From assembly GCA_947498505.1 (NCBI GenBank), contig CANMKG010000001.1, positions 496,001-560,000 on the forward strand: DNA of 64,000 nt. The letters run 5' to 3'. The position numbers were made by a program, and so were the translations under genes. The stretch comes from an uncultured Maribacter sp. (GTDB taxonomy: Bacteria > Bacteroidota > Bacteroidia > Flavobacteriales > Flavobacteriaceae). How positions within the stretch are numbered: the stretch's first letter is position 1; each line of letters opens with the position of its first letter. Below the pieces are notes generated by a model. That model made no database searches. It was not told the origin of the DNA and saw only the letters and a list, made by a program, of their open reading frames with translations. Positions 20,305-30,830 of this stretch are shown here, piece after piece.

Positions 20305-20607
20305 ATGTATAACATGAATCATCTCAAAAAATTAGGTACATTGGGCAAAAATGCTGAACCTGCAATGAAAGCTTTTCAAGAATTGGATAAAGTTGCATTA
20401 GCTGAAGGCAGTATTCCAAAAAAGTATAAAGAATTAATGGCAGTTGCTGTTGCATTAACTACCCAATGTCCATATTGTTTGGAAATACATAAAAAACATG
20501 CAGTTGATGCTGGCGCTACTCCTGAGGAATTAGCTGAGGCTACGTTTGTAGCTGCTGCCCTTAGAGCTGGAGCGGCTGTGGTTCATGGAACGCATATCAT
20601 GGAATAA
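20305..20607 (+). CDS. Carboxymuconolactone decarboxylase/AhpD-like family protein
   Basis: TTQCPYCLEIHKKHAVDAGAT CxxC..H motif. The ATG at 20266 would lie upstream of the hairpin; ATG at 20305 preferred. Confidence 0.88.
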   Translation: MYNMNHLKKLGTLGKNAEPAMKAFQELDKVALAEGSIPKKYKELMAVAVALTTQCPYCLEIHKKHAVDAGATPEELAEATFVAAALRAGAAVVHGTHIME

Positions 20608-20612
20608 TTATA

Positions 20613-21662
20613 ATGAAAATAACACATTCAAAATATATCATCGTGGGAGCAGGGTTATCTGGCCTAACCACGGCTCATAAACTTATAGAATCTGGTGAAA
20701 CCAATATTCTTATTCTTGAAGGTCGTTCAAGAATAGGAGGGCGCATAAAAACCCATAATAATATTGATCTAGGAGCTACTTGGTTTCAAGAGCAGCATAC
20801 GCTTGTAAACCACAGTTTAAAAAGTCTTGGAATTGATAGATTTCCACAATATCAAAAAGGTAAAAGTGTGTTGGTGTATAACACAATGGCGCCTGCTCAT
20901 TATTTTGAAAGTGATACTAATGGTCCGTCAGCGCAAAGAGTAGTTGGCGGTTCATTTGCTTTAATTGATGCATTATCAAACTCTTTTATTAATAAAATAG
21001 TTCTAAATACTTCCGTAATTGCTATCTCCGAACAAAATAATCAAATAGAACTTCAAACTAAGAATACAAAGTACATCGCGGAAAAAGTGATTATAACAAT
21101 ACCACCAAAATTGGCTAGTACACTTACTTATACTCCCGAGTTACCTGTTGATATGCAAACATTAATGAAGCAAACACATACTTGGATGAGTAATGCCATA
21201 AAGGTGGGCATTTCTTTTACTTCTCCTTTTTGGAAAAGTAAAAAATTATCTGGAACCGTAATTGGACAAGTAGGGCCTGTTATAGAATTGTACGATCATT
21301 CCAATTATGAAGAAAATTCATATCACCTTATGGGTTTTGTTAATGAAGGTCTTAGAGATGTTACACCTAAACAACGAAAAGAACGAATTTTAGACTATTT
21401 AGAAAAATATTTGGGAAGTGAAATTAGAGATTACACAGGATATGAAGAAAAAGATTGGTCTCAAGATAAATTCACCTCTTGTTCTAATTTAAAATCGGTT
21501 TATATGAGCCCTCAATATGGTGATTCTAGATATTCTAATTTTTATTTTGATGGTAAATTGTTATTTTCAGGTACCGAAACGTCTCCGCATTATGGAGGTT
21601 ATTTAGAGGGAGCAATTTATAGTGGACTAAGAGCCGCAGAGAAATTGCTTCAAAATCAATAA
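20613..21662 (+). CDS. Flavin-containing amine oxidase-like FAD protein
   Basis: YIIVGAGLSGLTTAHKL, EGRSRIGGRIKT and C-terminal GTETSPHYGGYLEGAIYSG. Confidence 0.9.
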   Translation: MKITHSKYIIVGAGLSGLTTAHKLIESGETNILILEGRSRIGGRIKTHNNIDLGATWFQEQHTLVNHSLKSLGIDRFPQYQKGKSVLVYNTMAPAHYFESDTNGPSAQRVVGGSFALIDALSNSFINKIVLNTSVIAISEQNNQIELQTKNTKYIAEKVIITIPPKLASTLTYTPELPVDMQTLMKQTHTWMSNAIKVGISFTSPFWKSKKLSGTVIGQVGPVIELYDHSNYEENSYHLMGFVNEGLRDVTPKQRKERILDYLEKYLGSEIRDYTGYEEKDWSQDKFTSCSNLKSVYMSPQYGDSRYSNFYFDGKLLFSGTETSPHYGGYLEGAIYSGLRAAEKLLQNQ

Positions 21663-21670
21663 ATAAAAAT

Positions 21671-22549
21671 TTGGAAGAATCTTCTAAAATACAACAATAT
21701 CATCTTCATAAAGAGCATCCTGAAAAGTTGCAATTTGATATTTATGATTTACGAAGTTATCTAGACAAAAGTGGCGCTCACGCTACAAAGCCACATTCTC
21801 ATAGTTTTTATCAAATCCTATGGGTTTTTAATAAAGGTGGTGTGCATTATATTGATTTTGATGAACACACTGTCGGTGAAAACACCATGTTTTTTATTGC
21901 TAAAAATCAAATTCATTATTTTGATGATAGTGCTAAACATGAAGGAATTTTAATTCACTTTAATGAAATTTTTCTTTTACAATCCGATGTAGATATCTTT
22001 TTAAAGTACAATGTTTTTAACAACAAATCTAAGCCTCTATGTTGTCTTGATTCCGAGTCTATTGAAATTGCAAATCATTATATTTCAATGATTAAGAGTG
22101 AATTACCTAATCGTAAAGAGTTTGGGCATTCCAACATTATTAGAAACCTATTAAAATCACTATTAATTGTTTTAGAGCGTTCGCAGAGAGTAAATTCTGA
22201 TTCTAACTTTCCGCTGACCAATCAATACGAACTTCAGTTTCTACAATTCAGAGAGCATATTGAGCAATACTACAATACCGGATACACGGTATCTGACTAT
22301 GCAAATTTACTCCATGTATCTCCTAAAACGTTGACTACAATAACTAAAAATGTAAGCGGTAAATCTCCTTCAAAATTGATATCTGAGCGTATTATTCTAG
22401 AGGCACAACGACTGTTATCATTCACATCATTAAAAATTAATGAAATTGGTTATCAATTAGGTTTTGAAGATGCCTCATATTTTGTTAAGTATTTTAAAAG
22501 ACATTTGAAAAAATCTCCTACAGACTATAGAAAAATGACTTCCGTATAA
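21671..22549 (+). CDS. AraC family transcriptional regulator
   Basis: Cupin-like N-terminus; C-terminal HTH (KINEIGYQLGFEDASYFVKYFKRHLKKSPTDYRK). Confidence 0.92.
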   Translation: MEESSKIQQYHLHKEHPEKLQFDIYDLRSYLDKSGAHATKPHSHSFYQILWVFNKGGVHYIDFDEHTVGENTMFFIAKNQIHYFDDSAKHEGILIHFNEIFLLQSDVDIFLKYNVFNNKSKPLCCLDSESIEIANHYISMIKSELPNRKEFGHSNIIRNLLKSLLIVLERSQRVNSDSNFPLTNQYELQFLQFREHIEQYYNTGYTVSDYANLLHVSPKTLTTITKNVSGKSPSKLISERIILEAQRLLSFTSLKINEIGYQLGFEDASYFVKYFKRHLKKSPTDYRKMTSV

Positions 22550-22671
22550 CTAGTTAACACGTAAGTGTTTGACAATTGATTGCGCTTATTATTAGATATT
22601 TAAAAGCTTTTAGTTGATTATTTTGCCTACTTTTCAATTTTTTAAGTAAAAAACCAACCAATCAATAAAAT

Positions 22672-23661
22672 ATGTTCTCATTCACAATTGAAGAAATTAA
22701 TACCATTTTAGGAGGAGTATTAATAGGAAGCACTACCCAAGCAATAACTGGTCTCAATGAGCTAAAAAATGCAGATTTAAATCAGGTAACTTTCATTGGC
22801 AACAAAAAATATATTAGTAAATGGCCTAAGTCTAATGCCTGCGCAGTAATTGTAAATGATGATATTAATCTTGAAATTATTGAAAACAAGGGAATTATAA
22901 AAGTTAAAAACGCCGATTTAGCAATGGCTAAATTATTGGATGTTTTTAGCCCTAAAAAACCTGAATTTGAAGAAGAAATTCATACTTCAGCTGTTATTCA
23001 TAAAAGTGTATTACTTGGTAAGAACTGCAAAATAGGAGCAAACAGTTATATTGGAAAAAATGTACAGATAGGAGATAATGTAACTATTTATCCAAATGTC
23101 AATATTTTTGACGATTCTAAAATTGGCTCTGATACCGTAATATGGTCGGGCACGGTTATTAGGGAACGTACAGAAATTGGTAGCAATTGTATTTTTCACA
23201 ACAATGTAAGTATTGGAGCTGATGGCTTTGGGTATAGACCATCGGAAGATGGAAAATCACTAGTTAAAGTACCACACATTGGTAATGTTGTAATTGGTAA
23301 CGCTGTTGAAGTTGGAGCTAATTCATGTATTGATCGCGGTAAATTTGGATCTACCCAACTTGGTGATGGCTGTAAAATTGATAATCTAGTACAAATTGGT
23401 CATAATTCTGTCTTAGGTCGTTGTTGCATAATGGCAGGTAACAGTGGTTTAGCTGGTTCCGTAACACTCGGTGATGGTGTTATTATTGGAGGTAGCGCAT
23501 CTATAAATGACCATACCACAATACATGCAGGGGCAGTAGTTGGTGCAGGTTCTGGTGTTGTTAGTGATGTAGCTGCTGGTAATTCGGTTCTGGGTTATCC
23601 AGCTTGTGATTCTCGTGATATGCTTAAACAATGGGTTGCACTTCGTAGGTTGGTGAAATAG
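22672..23661 (+). CDS. lpxD: UDP-3-O-(3-hydroxyacyl)glucosamine N-acyltransferase-like (LpxD)
   Basis: Hexapeptide repeats; GADGFGYRPSEDG, VEVGANSCIDRG and IDNLVQIGHNSVLGRCC motifs. Confidence 0.88.
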   Translation: MFSFTIEEINTILGGVLIGSTTQAITGLNELKNADLNQVTFIGNKKYISKWPKSNACAVIVNDDINLEIIENKGIIKVKNADLAMAKLLDVFSPKKPEFEEEIHTSAVIHKSVLLGKNCKIGANSYIGKNVQIGDNVTIYPNVNIFDDSKIGSDTVIWSGTVIRERTEIGSNCIFHNNVSIGADGFGYRPSEDGKSLVKVPHIGNVVIGNAVEVGANSCIDRGKFGSTQLGDGCKIDNLVQIGHNSVLGRCCIMAGNSGLAGSVTLGDGVIIGGSASINDHTTIHAGAVVGAGSGVVSDVAAGNSVLGYPACDSRDMLKQWVALRRLVK

Positions 23662-23707
23662 CTTTTTTATATTTCTATCTAAAACAACCTAGCATTTTAA
23701 ATGTAGC

Positions 23708-23715
23708 TATCTTTG
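23708..23715 (+). promoter_or_regulatory. TAnnTTTG -7 element
   Basis: TATCTTTG 15 nt upstream of the CDS start at 23730. Confidence 0.4.
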
Positions 23716-23729
23716 CCAAAATTGGTATT

Positions 23730-25088
23730 ATGCAATCTTTTGAAGAATTTAAAATTTCTACTCCTTTACGAAATGCTATTAACGATTTAGGTTTTGAAAA
23801 ACCAACTCCTATACAGTCAAAATCTTTTTCCACAGTATTATCTGGACAAGATGTTATAGGTATTGCTCAAACAGGTACGGGAAAGACTTTTGCGTATATG
23901 CTACCTATTCTTCAAATGCTCCCTTTTTCAAAAGAAAAGCACCCAAGGGTACTTGTTTTAGTTCCTACACGAGAGCTTGTTTTACAAGTGGTAGAAGAAA
24001 TTGAAAAGTTTGGGAAGTACCGCAATGATAGAGTTATTGGTGTTTATGGAGGTACGAACATGAATCGTCAAAAAGAGGCACTCGCTGAAGGTGCAGACAT
24101 TATTGTGGCAACTCCTGGACGTTTGTATGATTTGGTTTTAAGTAGAGCACTTCAATTAAAACTCATTAAAAAATTGGTTATTGATGAAGTTGATGTAATG
24201 TTAGATCTTGGGTTTAGATTTCAACTTAATAATATTTTTGAACTGCTACCAAAAAAACGTCAAAACATAATGTTTTCGGCTACTATGACGGACGAAATCG
24301 AAAATTTAATTAAAGATTTTTTCGTCGGCACAAAAAAAGTTTCAGTGGCTGTAAGTGGTACGCCACTAAATAATATAGCACAATCGTGCTACGCTGTTCC
24401 AAATTTTCATACCAAAGTAAATCTGCTAAATCACTTAATAAAAGACGCCGACACCTATAAAAAAGTGCTAGTATTTATTTCAAATAAAAAAAATGCAGAT
24501 TTATTATTTAGTCTTTTAGAGGAATTGTATAGTGAGGAAATATGTGTCATTCATTCTAATAAAACTCAGAATTATAGAATACGTTCTATTCGGCAGTTTG
24601 ATGAGGGTAAAAACCGAATTTTAGTAACCACCGATGTTATGGCTCGTGGTTTAGATTTGGATAAAATATCTCACGTTGTAAATTTTGATACTCCATCGTT
24701 TCCTGAAAACTACATGCACCGTATTGGACGCACGGGTAGGGCAGAGGAGCAAGGTTCTTCGCTTTTGTTTTATACAGAGAAGGAAACTGACGCAAAAGAA
24801 GCTATAGAGTCGCTCATGAAAATGAGTATCCCTGAAATTGAATTCCCTAGTGAGGTAGAAATCTCCGACCAACTTATTCCAGAAGAACGTCCAAGAATAA
24901 TGGAAAGTAATAACCTAGCTAAAGAATTAAGGGACGAAAATAGAGGGGCGAGTTTCCATGAGAAAAAAGAAAAAAATAAAAAGACAAATCAGGGAGGCTC
25001 TTACAGAAGAACAGTGGGTAAAAAGTATAAAAAAGCGAAAACTAAGGGAGATAAAAATTATAACAAGCGAAATAAAAAACGAAAATAA
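23730..25088 (+). CDS. DEAD-box RNA helicase
   Basis: PTPIQSKS, AQTGTGKT, VDEVDVMLDLGF (DEVD variant), SATM, HRIGRTGR; basic C-terminal tail. Confidence 0.93.
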   Translation: MQSFEEFKISTPLRNAINDLGFEKPTPIQSKSFSTVLSGQDVIGIAQTGTGKTFAYMLPILQMLPFSKEKHPRVLVLVPTRELVLQVVEEIEKFGKYRNDRVIGVYGGTNMNRQKEALAEGADIIVATPGRLYDLVLSRALQLKLIKKLVIDEVDVMLDLGFRFQLNNIFELLPKKRQNIMFSATMTDEIENLIKDFFVGTKKVSVAVSGTPLNNIAQSCYAVPNFHTKVNLLNHLIKDADTYKKVLVFISNKKNADLLFSLLEELYSEEICVIHSNKTQNYRIRSIRQFDEGKNRILVTTDVMARGLDLDKISHVVNFDTPSFPENYMHRIGRTGRAEEQGSSLLFYTEKETDAKEAIESLMKMSIPEIEFPSEVEISDQLIPEERPRIMESNNLAKELRDENRGASFHEKKEKNKKTNQGGSYRRTVGKKYKKAKTKGDKNYNKRNKKRK

Positions 25089-25089
25089 C

Positions 25090-25680
25090 CTACAACTCTA
25101 TTTTTTCGTTCAACAAGCTTACTTCTCCTGGTTGCAAATCGTTTAAACAAATATTTCCTACTCGTACACGAACCAATCGCAATGTTGGAAAGCCTACAGC
25201 AGCAGTCATTTTTCGTACCTGTCTAAATTTGCCTTCAGTTATGGTAATGCTAATCCATGAATTTGGTCTGTGCCTATTCAACCGTATTTTTGAATCGGGT
25301 AAGGGTAAGTCTGGTTCTTCTTTCAACCTATTAACTCTGCAGGGTTTTGTAACATACTTTTTTCCAAAAACTCCAATCTCCACACCCTTTTCAAGTTGAA
25401 AAATAGCGTCATTAGTTATTGCGCCATCCAATTGTGCATAATATTCTTTTTCAATTCCAGCCCTATTAATAGTATCACTTAGTTTACCATTATTGGTAAG
25501 AAGCAATAAACCTTCGGACTTTTCATCTAATCTACCAACAGGCATAATTCCTTCTGGAAAATTATACAACTCCCCTAAAAATTGTTTTTTACGTTTTTCT
25601 TTGGCGGTATTAGATATAAACTGACTTAATATTCCAAACGGTTTGTATAGTTTATATAAAATGTCGTCGTCTTGTTTCAT
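25090..25680 (-). CDS. rRNA large-subunit pseudouridine synthase E-like
   Basis: KPFGILSQF, VGRLDEKSEGLLLLTN and EGKFRQVRKM motifs. Confidence 0.92.
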   Translation of the reverse strand: MKQDDDILYKLYKPFGILSQFISNTAKEKRKKQFLGELYNFPEGIMPVGRLDEKSEGLLLLTNNGKLSDTINRAGIEKEYYAQLDGAITNDAIFQLEKGVEIGVFGKKYVTKPCRVNRLKEEPDLPLPDSKIRLNRHRPNSWISITITEGKFRQVRKMTAAVGFPTLRLVRVRVGNICLNDLQPGEVSLLNEKIEL

Positions 25681-25793
25681 TTAAATCAATACAAATTTGG
25701 CTATTTTAATTTAGAATAAACATTTGTTATTTAAATTAGAATGCTATAACAATTTAATGCCCTTATTGTTATAGGTTTACAAAAAGAAGTATT

Positions 25794-26912
25794 ATGAATC
25801 TTTCTAAAGTTATTATCTTATTCTTATTAGGTGGCTTTGTTTCATGTAGTGTTTCAAAAAACAAACCCAATTACGGTGCAAATCAACAAGCATCATTAGA
25901 AATTGCGCACAATCATAAAGATGTGTACTATGAAGGAAGAGTTTTTAAAAATGATATACAAAATGCTACAGAAATTTATTGGTCAGGTTCTAGTATAACA
26001 TTGGAATTTAAAGGGACTTCTGTAAAAACTACAATAGCGGATGAAAATGGCACTAATTACTTTAATGTATTTATTGATGGGGATTTTGTGAAATATATTC
26101 AATTAGAAAAGGGAAAAAGAGAGTATATTTTAGCAAAAAATCTTAGTAATTCAAAGCATAAGATAGCTTTGACGAAACGAAATCAATGGACCGATGGTAA
26201 GAGTTTGTTTTACAAGTTTGCTATAGAAGGAGGTAAAACGTATCCTATCAAAAAAAAACCATTGTTTATTGAATTTTATGGAAATTCAATAACTGTTGGT
26301 CATGGCAATGAGGATTATACAGGCGCGGATGAACTTTCAGGAAAAGTCACCAACAATTATAATTCTTATGCAGCACTAACAGCGCGAAAGTTAAACGCAG
26401 AATATGCCTGTATTGCTCGTAGCGGAATAGGTTTAATGGTTAGTTGGTTTAATATGATTATGCCAGAAATGTACGATTTGGTCAATCCTTTTGACAAGAA
26501 CTTGAAGTGGGATTTTGCTAAAAATCAACCAGACATCGTTATTATTAATATACTTCAGAACGATTCATGGATTGTTAATTTGCCAGACAATGCTGAATAT
26601 AAAAGGAGGTTTGGCAATAAAAAACCCTCGGAACAAGATTACGTTGATGCCTATGCCGCTTTTATTGAAAAAATTAAAGGACATTATCCAAATGTGAAAA
26701 TTGTATGTTATTTAGGTAATATGGACATCACAAAGCAAGAATCTGTGTGGCCAGCACGTGTTGAAAAGGTGGTTGCTCATTTTTCTAAGAATGTATATAT
26801 GACTTCCGCTCCGTACATTGATAAAAAAGGTTTAGGGCATCCAAAAGTAAAGGATCATGAAGTATCTGCGGAAATTCTAACAGCTTTTATTAAAACAAAT
26901 GTCTTAGAATAG
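25794..26912 (+). CDS. SGNH/GDSL hydrolase lipoprotein (CE2-type acetylesterase-like)
   Basis: Lipobox (GGFVSCSVSK), N-terminal jelly-roll-like domain, then IEFYGNSITVGHG and catalytic GHPKVKDH. Confidence 0.82.
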   Translation: MNLSKVIILFLLGGFVSCSVSKNKPNYGANQQASLEIAHNHKDVYYEGRVFKNDIQNATEIYWSGSSITLEFKGTSVKTTIADENGTNYFNVFIDGDFVKYIQLEKGKREYILAKNLSNSKHKIALTKRNQWTDGKSLFYKFAIEGGKTYPIKKKPLFIEFYGNSITVGHGNEDYTGADELSGKVTNNYNSYAALTARKLNAEYACIARSGIGLMVSWFNMIMPEMYDLVNPFDKNLKWDFAKNQPDIVIINILQNDSWIVNLPDNAEYKRRFGNKKPSEQDYVDAYAAFIEKIKGHYPNVKIVCYLGNMDITKQESVWPARVEKVVAHFSKNVYMTSAPYIDKKGLGHPKVKDHEVSAEILTAFIKTNVLE

Positions 26913-26913
26913 C

Positions 26914-27813
26914 CTAAGAATAAAGTATTAAACCCACACCAAGCATTATTCCTAGTAAAGGAATAAGCTTTTTACGCTTGTTTTTTTCTTTAAATAGTAG
27001 TCCGCCAATAACCACTGCAATAAGTATTTGGCTTCTTTTTATGGCCGATAAAAGCATAATTAGTGCCTCAGGATCTTGTAAAGCTTTAAAATAAAAATAA
27101 TCTGCAGTTTGGAGCAAGACACCTACAGCCGGAATACTCCAACGCCAAATAAATGATTTTCGTTTTTCAATCTTTGGAAACCAAATAATCAACAAAATAA
27201 TCAAAAGAATCACTACCGTATATAAGCAAAACCAAAATTGTAAGGTTTGTGGATTAAACTGCTGATATTGAATCAGAAACTTGTCATATAAACCACTTGA
27301 AGCTCCTAAAAACGTGGCTCCTATAATTGCAAATATCCATTTGTTTCGCTTAAAATTTATGCCTTCTTTTTTTCCTACTTTAGAGTATAAGAGTACCGAG
27401 AAAATGATTAAAAAGAAACCAATCCATTGCCAAAAATTAGGCTGCTCTTGGTAAATACATATTGCTCCAATAAAGGTAAAAAACGGACCAGCAGATCTAA
27501 TTGGAGTTACAATGGTAATAGGTAAATGTTTTAGTGCCTGATACGCCAATAACCAAGATGACACCATTATCATAGATTTTATAAAAATATAGCCATGCTG
27601 TGTCCAACTAATAGGCTGAATATAGAACCCCAGTTTTTGGATGTATTCTGGAAAAAATTGTGATCCTACAAAAACGGGTAATAGCAATAAAAAACCCGCA
27701 GATGTAGTTCCTAAAAGCACCGGAAGCACTTCGTTTTCACGTACAGCGTGCTTTTTACATAAATTATGTAACCCTAAAAATAAAGCCGATAATAACCCCA
27801 AATACATCCACAT
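26914..27813 (-). CDS. EamA/DMT-family transporter
   Basis: About 10 TM helices in two repeats; GASSGLYDKFLI and RSAGPFFTFIGAICIYQE. Confidence 0.82.
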   Translation of the reverse strand: MWMYLGLLSALFLGLHNLCKKHAVRENEVLPVLLGTTSAGFLLLLPVFVGSQFFPEYIQKLGFYIQPISWTQHGYIFIKSMIMVSSWLLAYQALKHLPITIVTPIRSAGPFFTFIGAICIYQEQPNFWQWIGFFLIIFSVLLYSKVGKKEGINFKRNKWIFAIIGATFLGASSGLYDKFLIQYQQFNPQTLQFWFCLYTVVILLIILLIIWFPKIEKRKSFIWRWSIPAVGVLLQTADYFYFKALQDPEALIMLLSAIKRSQILIAVVIGGLLFKEKNKRKKLIPLLGIMLGVGLILYS

Positions 27814-27957
27814 GGGCGCGAAGATAATTTTTTGAAGATTCTATTTTGGCATGTTTAATCATAAAAATTTAATCTGTTTTGGTGTAAGTGTTCATAACTC
27901 GTTAATATATAGTACAAAAGTAGCTCAGCTAATTTTTTAACACTTTAAAATCATGAT

Positions 27958-27965
27958 TACTTTTG
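27958..27965 (+). promoter_or_regulatory. TAnnTTTG -7 element upstream of the MORN/DUF2490 operon
   Basis: TACTTTTG about 55 nt upstream of ATG 28021. Confidence 0.45.
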
Positions 27966-28020
27966 CACGAAATCTATTCTTTACTTTTTTACGTATAATA
28001 GAATAATTAAAGAACACTAT

Positions 28021-29982
28021 ATGAACCATAAAAAGTATGTTTCTACCGCATTACTTTTAGTAGGGGCTGTTTTATTTTTTTCAAATTCAATATTTGGGCA
28101 AGAAACACAAAATTACTCAGGCCCTTTTAAAGTTGAAAAATACGCTGGAAACGCAAACTATAATTACGTTGTAGTTGAGGGCGATACCCTTTTACAAGGT
28201 GCTTTTAAAATGCATCGCTCAAGCTTGGAGTCACTTTTAAACCATGAAGATTCTTCTTTTTTGTTTCAAGGAACTTTTGATAACAATTATCCTTCAGGAA
28301 AATGGATTTTTCAGTTTGGAGAATACAAAAGTGATAAAAAATCCCAATTAGTAGATTATCAATATCGCGTAAATATTAATGGTGTTCAAGAGGAGGCCAA
28401 AGGTAAAATTGAGGAAGGAAGACCAAACGGTAAGTGGTTGTATAGTGTAAATCAGATTAAAGATTCTGAAATTGAAAAAACTACATTTAAAAGTAGCATT
28501 ACATTTGACAAAGGAGTGCCTCAAAAAGATTTTAGTATTGAGAATGAAGAAAGTACTTTAGTTGGTCGCTTTTTAAGAAGTGGTATTGCACATGATCAAT
28601 GGTCGTTGTTTTCAAATAGTGCTAATGGTGCAAATGAAGATTGGACTTTTTCCAACGGTATTTTAAAAAGTATTGAAGTAAAAGGAGTAAAAAGTAAGCA
28701 CATTAGTGTATTTAATACCAAAAATAAAAACACAAAAACAATACGGTTAAACAAGCGTTTTTTAAAGGCCATTGCGTTACAATTAACTTTAAAAGGTAAT
28801 GAAACTGTTTACCACGGAGGCATAGAGCAGTTATTGGCTCAAAATGTAAAATATTACAATAAAATTGACGGAATACTTTCCAAAATAGGGGAATCTCATT
28901 TTTTACCAGAATTCAATGTAAAAGTACCGTACTATCCTTTAGATTCTATAGAAACAATTCATATAAATGAAGTATCAAGGCGTTTTGCTTCTGCCAAATC
29001 TATTAGTACAGACTTGTTGACCAACACCCAGTTAAACATTTTAAAGCTATCCGATTCGGAGTCCTTCTACCTGTATAATGTTGTAGATACTATTACCAAT
29101 CAATTGGTATACCCTTTAGAAAAATTGGTTGCGTATTACCAGGAAGACATATTTGAATTTGTTCCAAGAACCGCAATACTGGAAAATATTTGGCAAGGAC
29201 AAATACCAAGTACAGAAATTACAGTTGCTAATGACATAACCGATACAAACAGTAGACAAACTTTTAAATTACCAAATGCAGCACTAAACAATTTTGATGA
29301 TAACCTTAGCTTATCGCAAATTGCTGAAGTAATAGCGTACGCTGAAAAAAGTTTACTTCATATTCAAGAAATTGTATTACAAAAAGTAACCAGAGAACAA
29401 CGTCAGCAAGAATTAATTGCTATTGAAGAGCAGTTAATTTCACAGAACAATGCAATATCAAAATACATAGATTCCACAACCGTTGAAATTGATAAAAAAT
29501 ACGCGCTGGCATTATCGGCAATTAAAACGGCATCTAAAAAACAATTGAGTGCTTACGCTGCTTTAGGTGATGATACCAATAAATTAGAAGAGGCAAAAGT
29601 TATTTTAAATTGTAATAAAACGTATCAAAACTTAGCATCTTCTATTGCCTATTTACCGTTTCAAGTGGATTCTGTTCAACGGAAATATCTAGACAGGGTT
29701 TGGAACCCCTTTACTGCCACTTTAATGAACGAAGAAGTAAAAAAACACATCACAAATGCCTATATCAAAATACTGGTTCCTCATTTTTTACAGCAAAGTC
29801 AAAACGACTTGAACTGTAAAAGAGCAAAAGAACTGATTGGGCAGATAAAAACTTCGTACACCAAAATAATGGCTTTACGTGAAAAGGACACTCATAAACT
29901 GGAACGCAAATTAAAAAGAGAACAGGACCCTAAAATAATTATGGCATTGTTCAATACCAACAAAAAGACCGAAGACCACTAA
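28021..29982 (+). CDS. Exported protein with N-terminal MORN/antitoxin-repeat-like motifs and long helical C-terminus
   Basis: Signal peptide; FQGTFDNNYPSGKWIFQF and AKGKIEEGRPNGKWLYS repeats. Confidence 0.7.
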   Translation: MNHKKYVSTALLLVGAVLFFSNSIFGQETQNYSGPFKVEKYAGNANYNYVVVEGDTLLQGAFKMHRSSLESLLNHEDSSFLFQGTFDNNYPSGKWIFQFGEYKSDKKSQLVDYQYRVNINGVQEEAKGKIEEGRPNGKWLYSVNQIKDSEIEKTTFKSSITFDKGVPQKDFSIENEESTLVGRFLRSGIAHDQWSLFSNSANGANEDWTFSNGILKSIEVKGVKSKHISVFNTKNKNTKTIRLNKRFLKAIALQLTLKGNETVYHGGIEQLLAQNVKYYNKIDGILSKIGESHFLPEFNVKVPYYPLDSIETIHINEVSRRFASAKSISTDLLTNTQLNILKLSDSESFYLYNVVDTITNQLVYPLEKLVAYYQEDIFEFVPRTAILENIWQGQIPSTEITVANDITDTNSRQTFKLPNAALNNFDDNLSLSQIAEVIAYAEKSLLHIQEIVLQKVTREQRQQELIAIEEQLISQNNAISKYIDSTTVEIDKKYALALSAIKTASKKQLSAYAALGDDTNKLEEAKVILNCNKTYQNLASSIAYLPFQVDSVQRKYLDRVWNPFTATLMNEEVKKHITNAYIKILVPHFLQQSQNDLNCKRAKELIGQIKTSYTKIMALREKDTHKLERKLKREQDPKIIMALFNTNKKTEDH

Positions 29983-29985
29983 AAC

Positions 29986-30819
29986 ATGAAACAGTTTACT
30001 AACATTTTTACGGGTATTGTGGTTGTTTTTGCTTTTGGTATTTGCTCCTGCTTACATGCTCAAGAAGATACCGAAAAGGTATTACCTAAAGAATCTAATT
30101 TTAAAGAACCGCTAACAAAAACTTGGATAAATACTTACGGTAACATTCGTATAGCAAAGCGCTTGTTTTGGATTGCCCAAACACATTTTAGATTCGAAGA
30201 AACGGAGGATACTCCTTTTGTAGGTCAAGTAGCGCAGATATACAACCGCCACGCTATTGGATACATTTATTCTAAAAAGTTTAATGCAAGTTTAGGTGGC
30301 GTTTTACGCCTTAATTTTAATACTGATGAAGATTCCACAGATCGTAATTTAGTTCCGGAATGGCGTATTTGGCACCAGTACCAATTTGCTATGCCATTGT
30401 CTAGAGTTATGGTATATCATCGTTTACGAATAGAACATCGTTGGACGCAAGGTTTTGAGGATAATAGCAAATACATATTTAGAAACCGATGGCGTTATAT
30501 GTTACGTTTAAAAATTCCGCTTAACAATCATAAATTAAAGCCTAAAACTTTTTATATCGCCCCAGAAACGGAGCTTATTATGCAAAGTGGAAAAGCAGTA
30601 GTTGCTAGCCCTATGGAAGATTTAAGACTTACCACAACCTTAGGATATATATTAACACCGAGATTAACAGTTGCTGCCGGTGCTATGTATTCACAAGGAC
30701 AGTCACTAAGCAATGGCGGAAATTATAAGCAGAGTTGGGCAATTCGTTGCCACCTATATTTCTCCCCAGATTTTAGAAGAGTGCGTAATAAACTTCCTGA
30801 AATTCATTTAGACGATTAA
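29986..30819 (+). CDS. DUF2490-like outer-membrane beta-barrel protein
   Basis: Signal peptide; KTWINTYGNIRIAKRLFWIAQTHFR, RLRIEHRW and FRNRWRYMLRLKIPL pattern; aromatic beta-strands to the end. Confidence 0.72.
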   Translation: MKQFTNIFTGIVVVFAFGICSCLHAQEDTEKVLPKESNFKEPLTKTWINTYGNIRIAKRLFWIAQTHFRFEETEDTPFVGQVAQIYNRHAIGYIYSKKFNASLGGVLRLNFNTDEDSTDRNLVPEWRIWHQYQFAMPLSRVMVYHRLRIEHRWTQGFEDNSKYIFRNRWRYMLRLKIPLNNHKLKPKTFYIAPETELIMQSGKAVVASPMEDLRLTTTLGYILTPRLTVAAGAMYSQGQSLSNGGNYKQSWAIRCHLYFSPDFRRVRNKLPEIHLDD

Positions 30820-30830
30820 ATGTTATAATA

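Noticed and set aside
22672-23661. LpxD outside a lipid-A operon as an anomaly
   Set aside because: A separate lpxD-like gene is, from general knowledge, not unusual in Flavobacteriia; no further sequence oddity.
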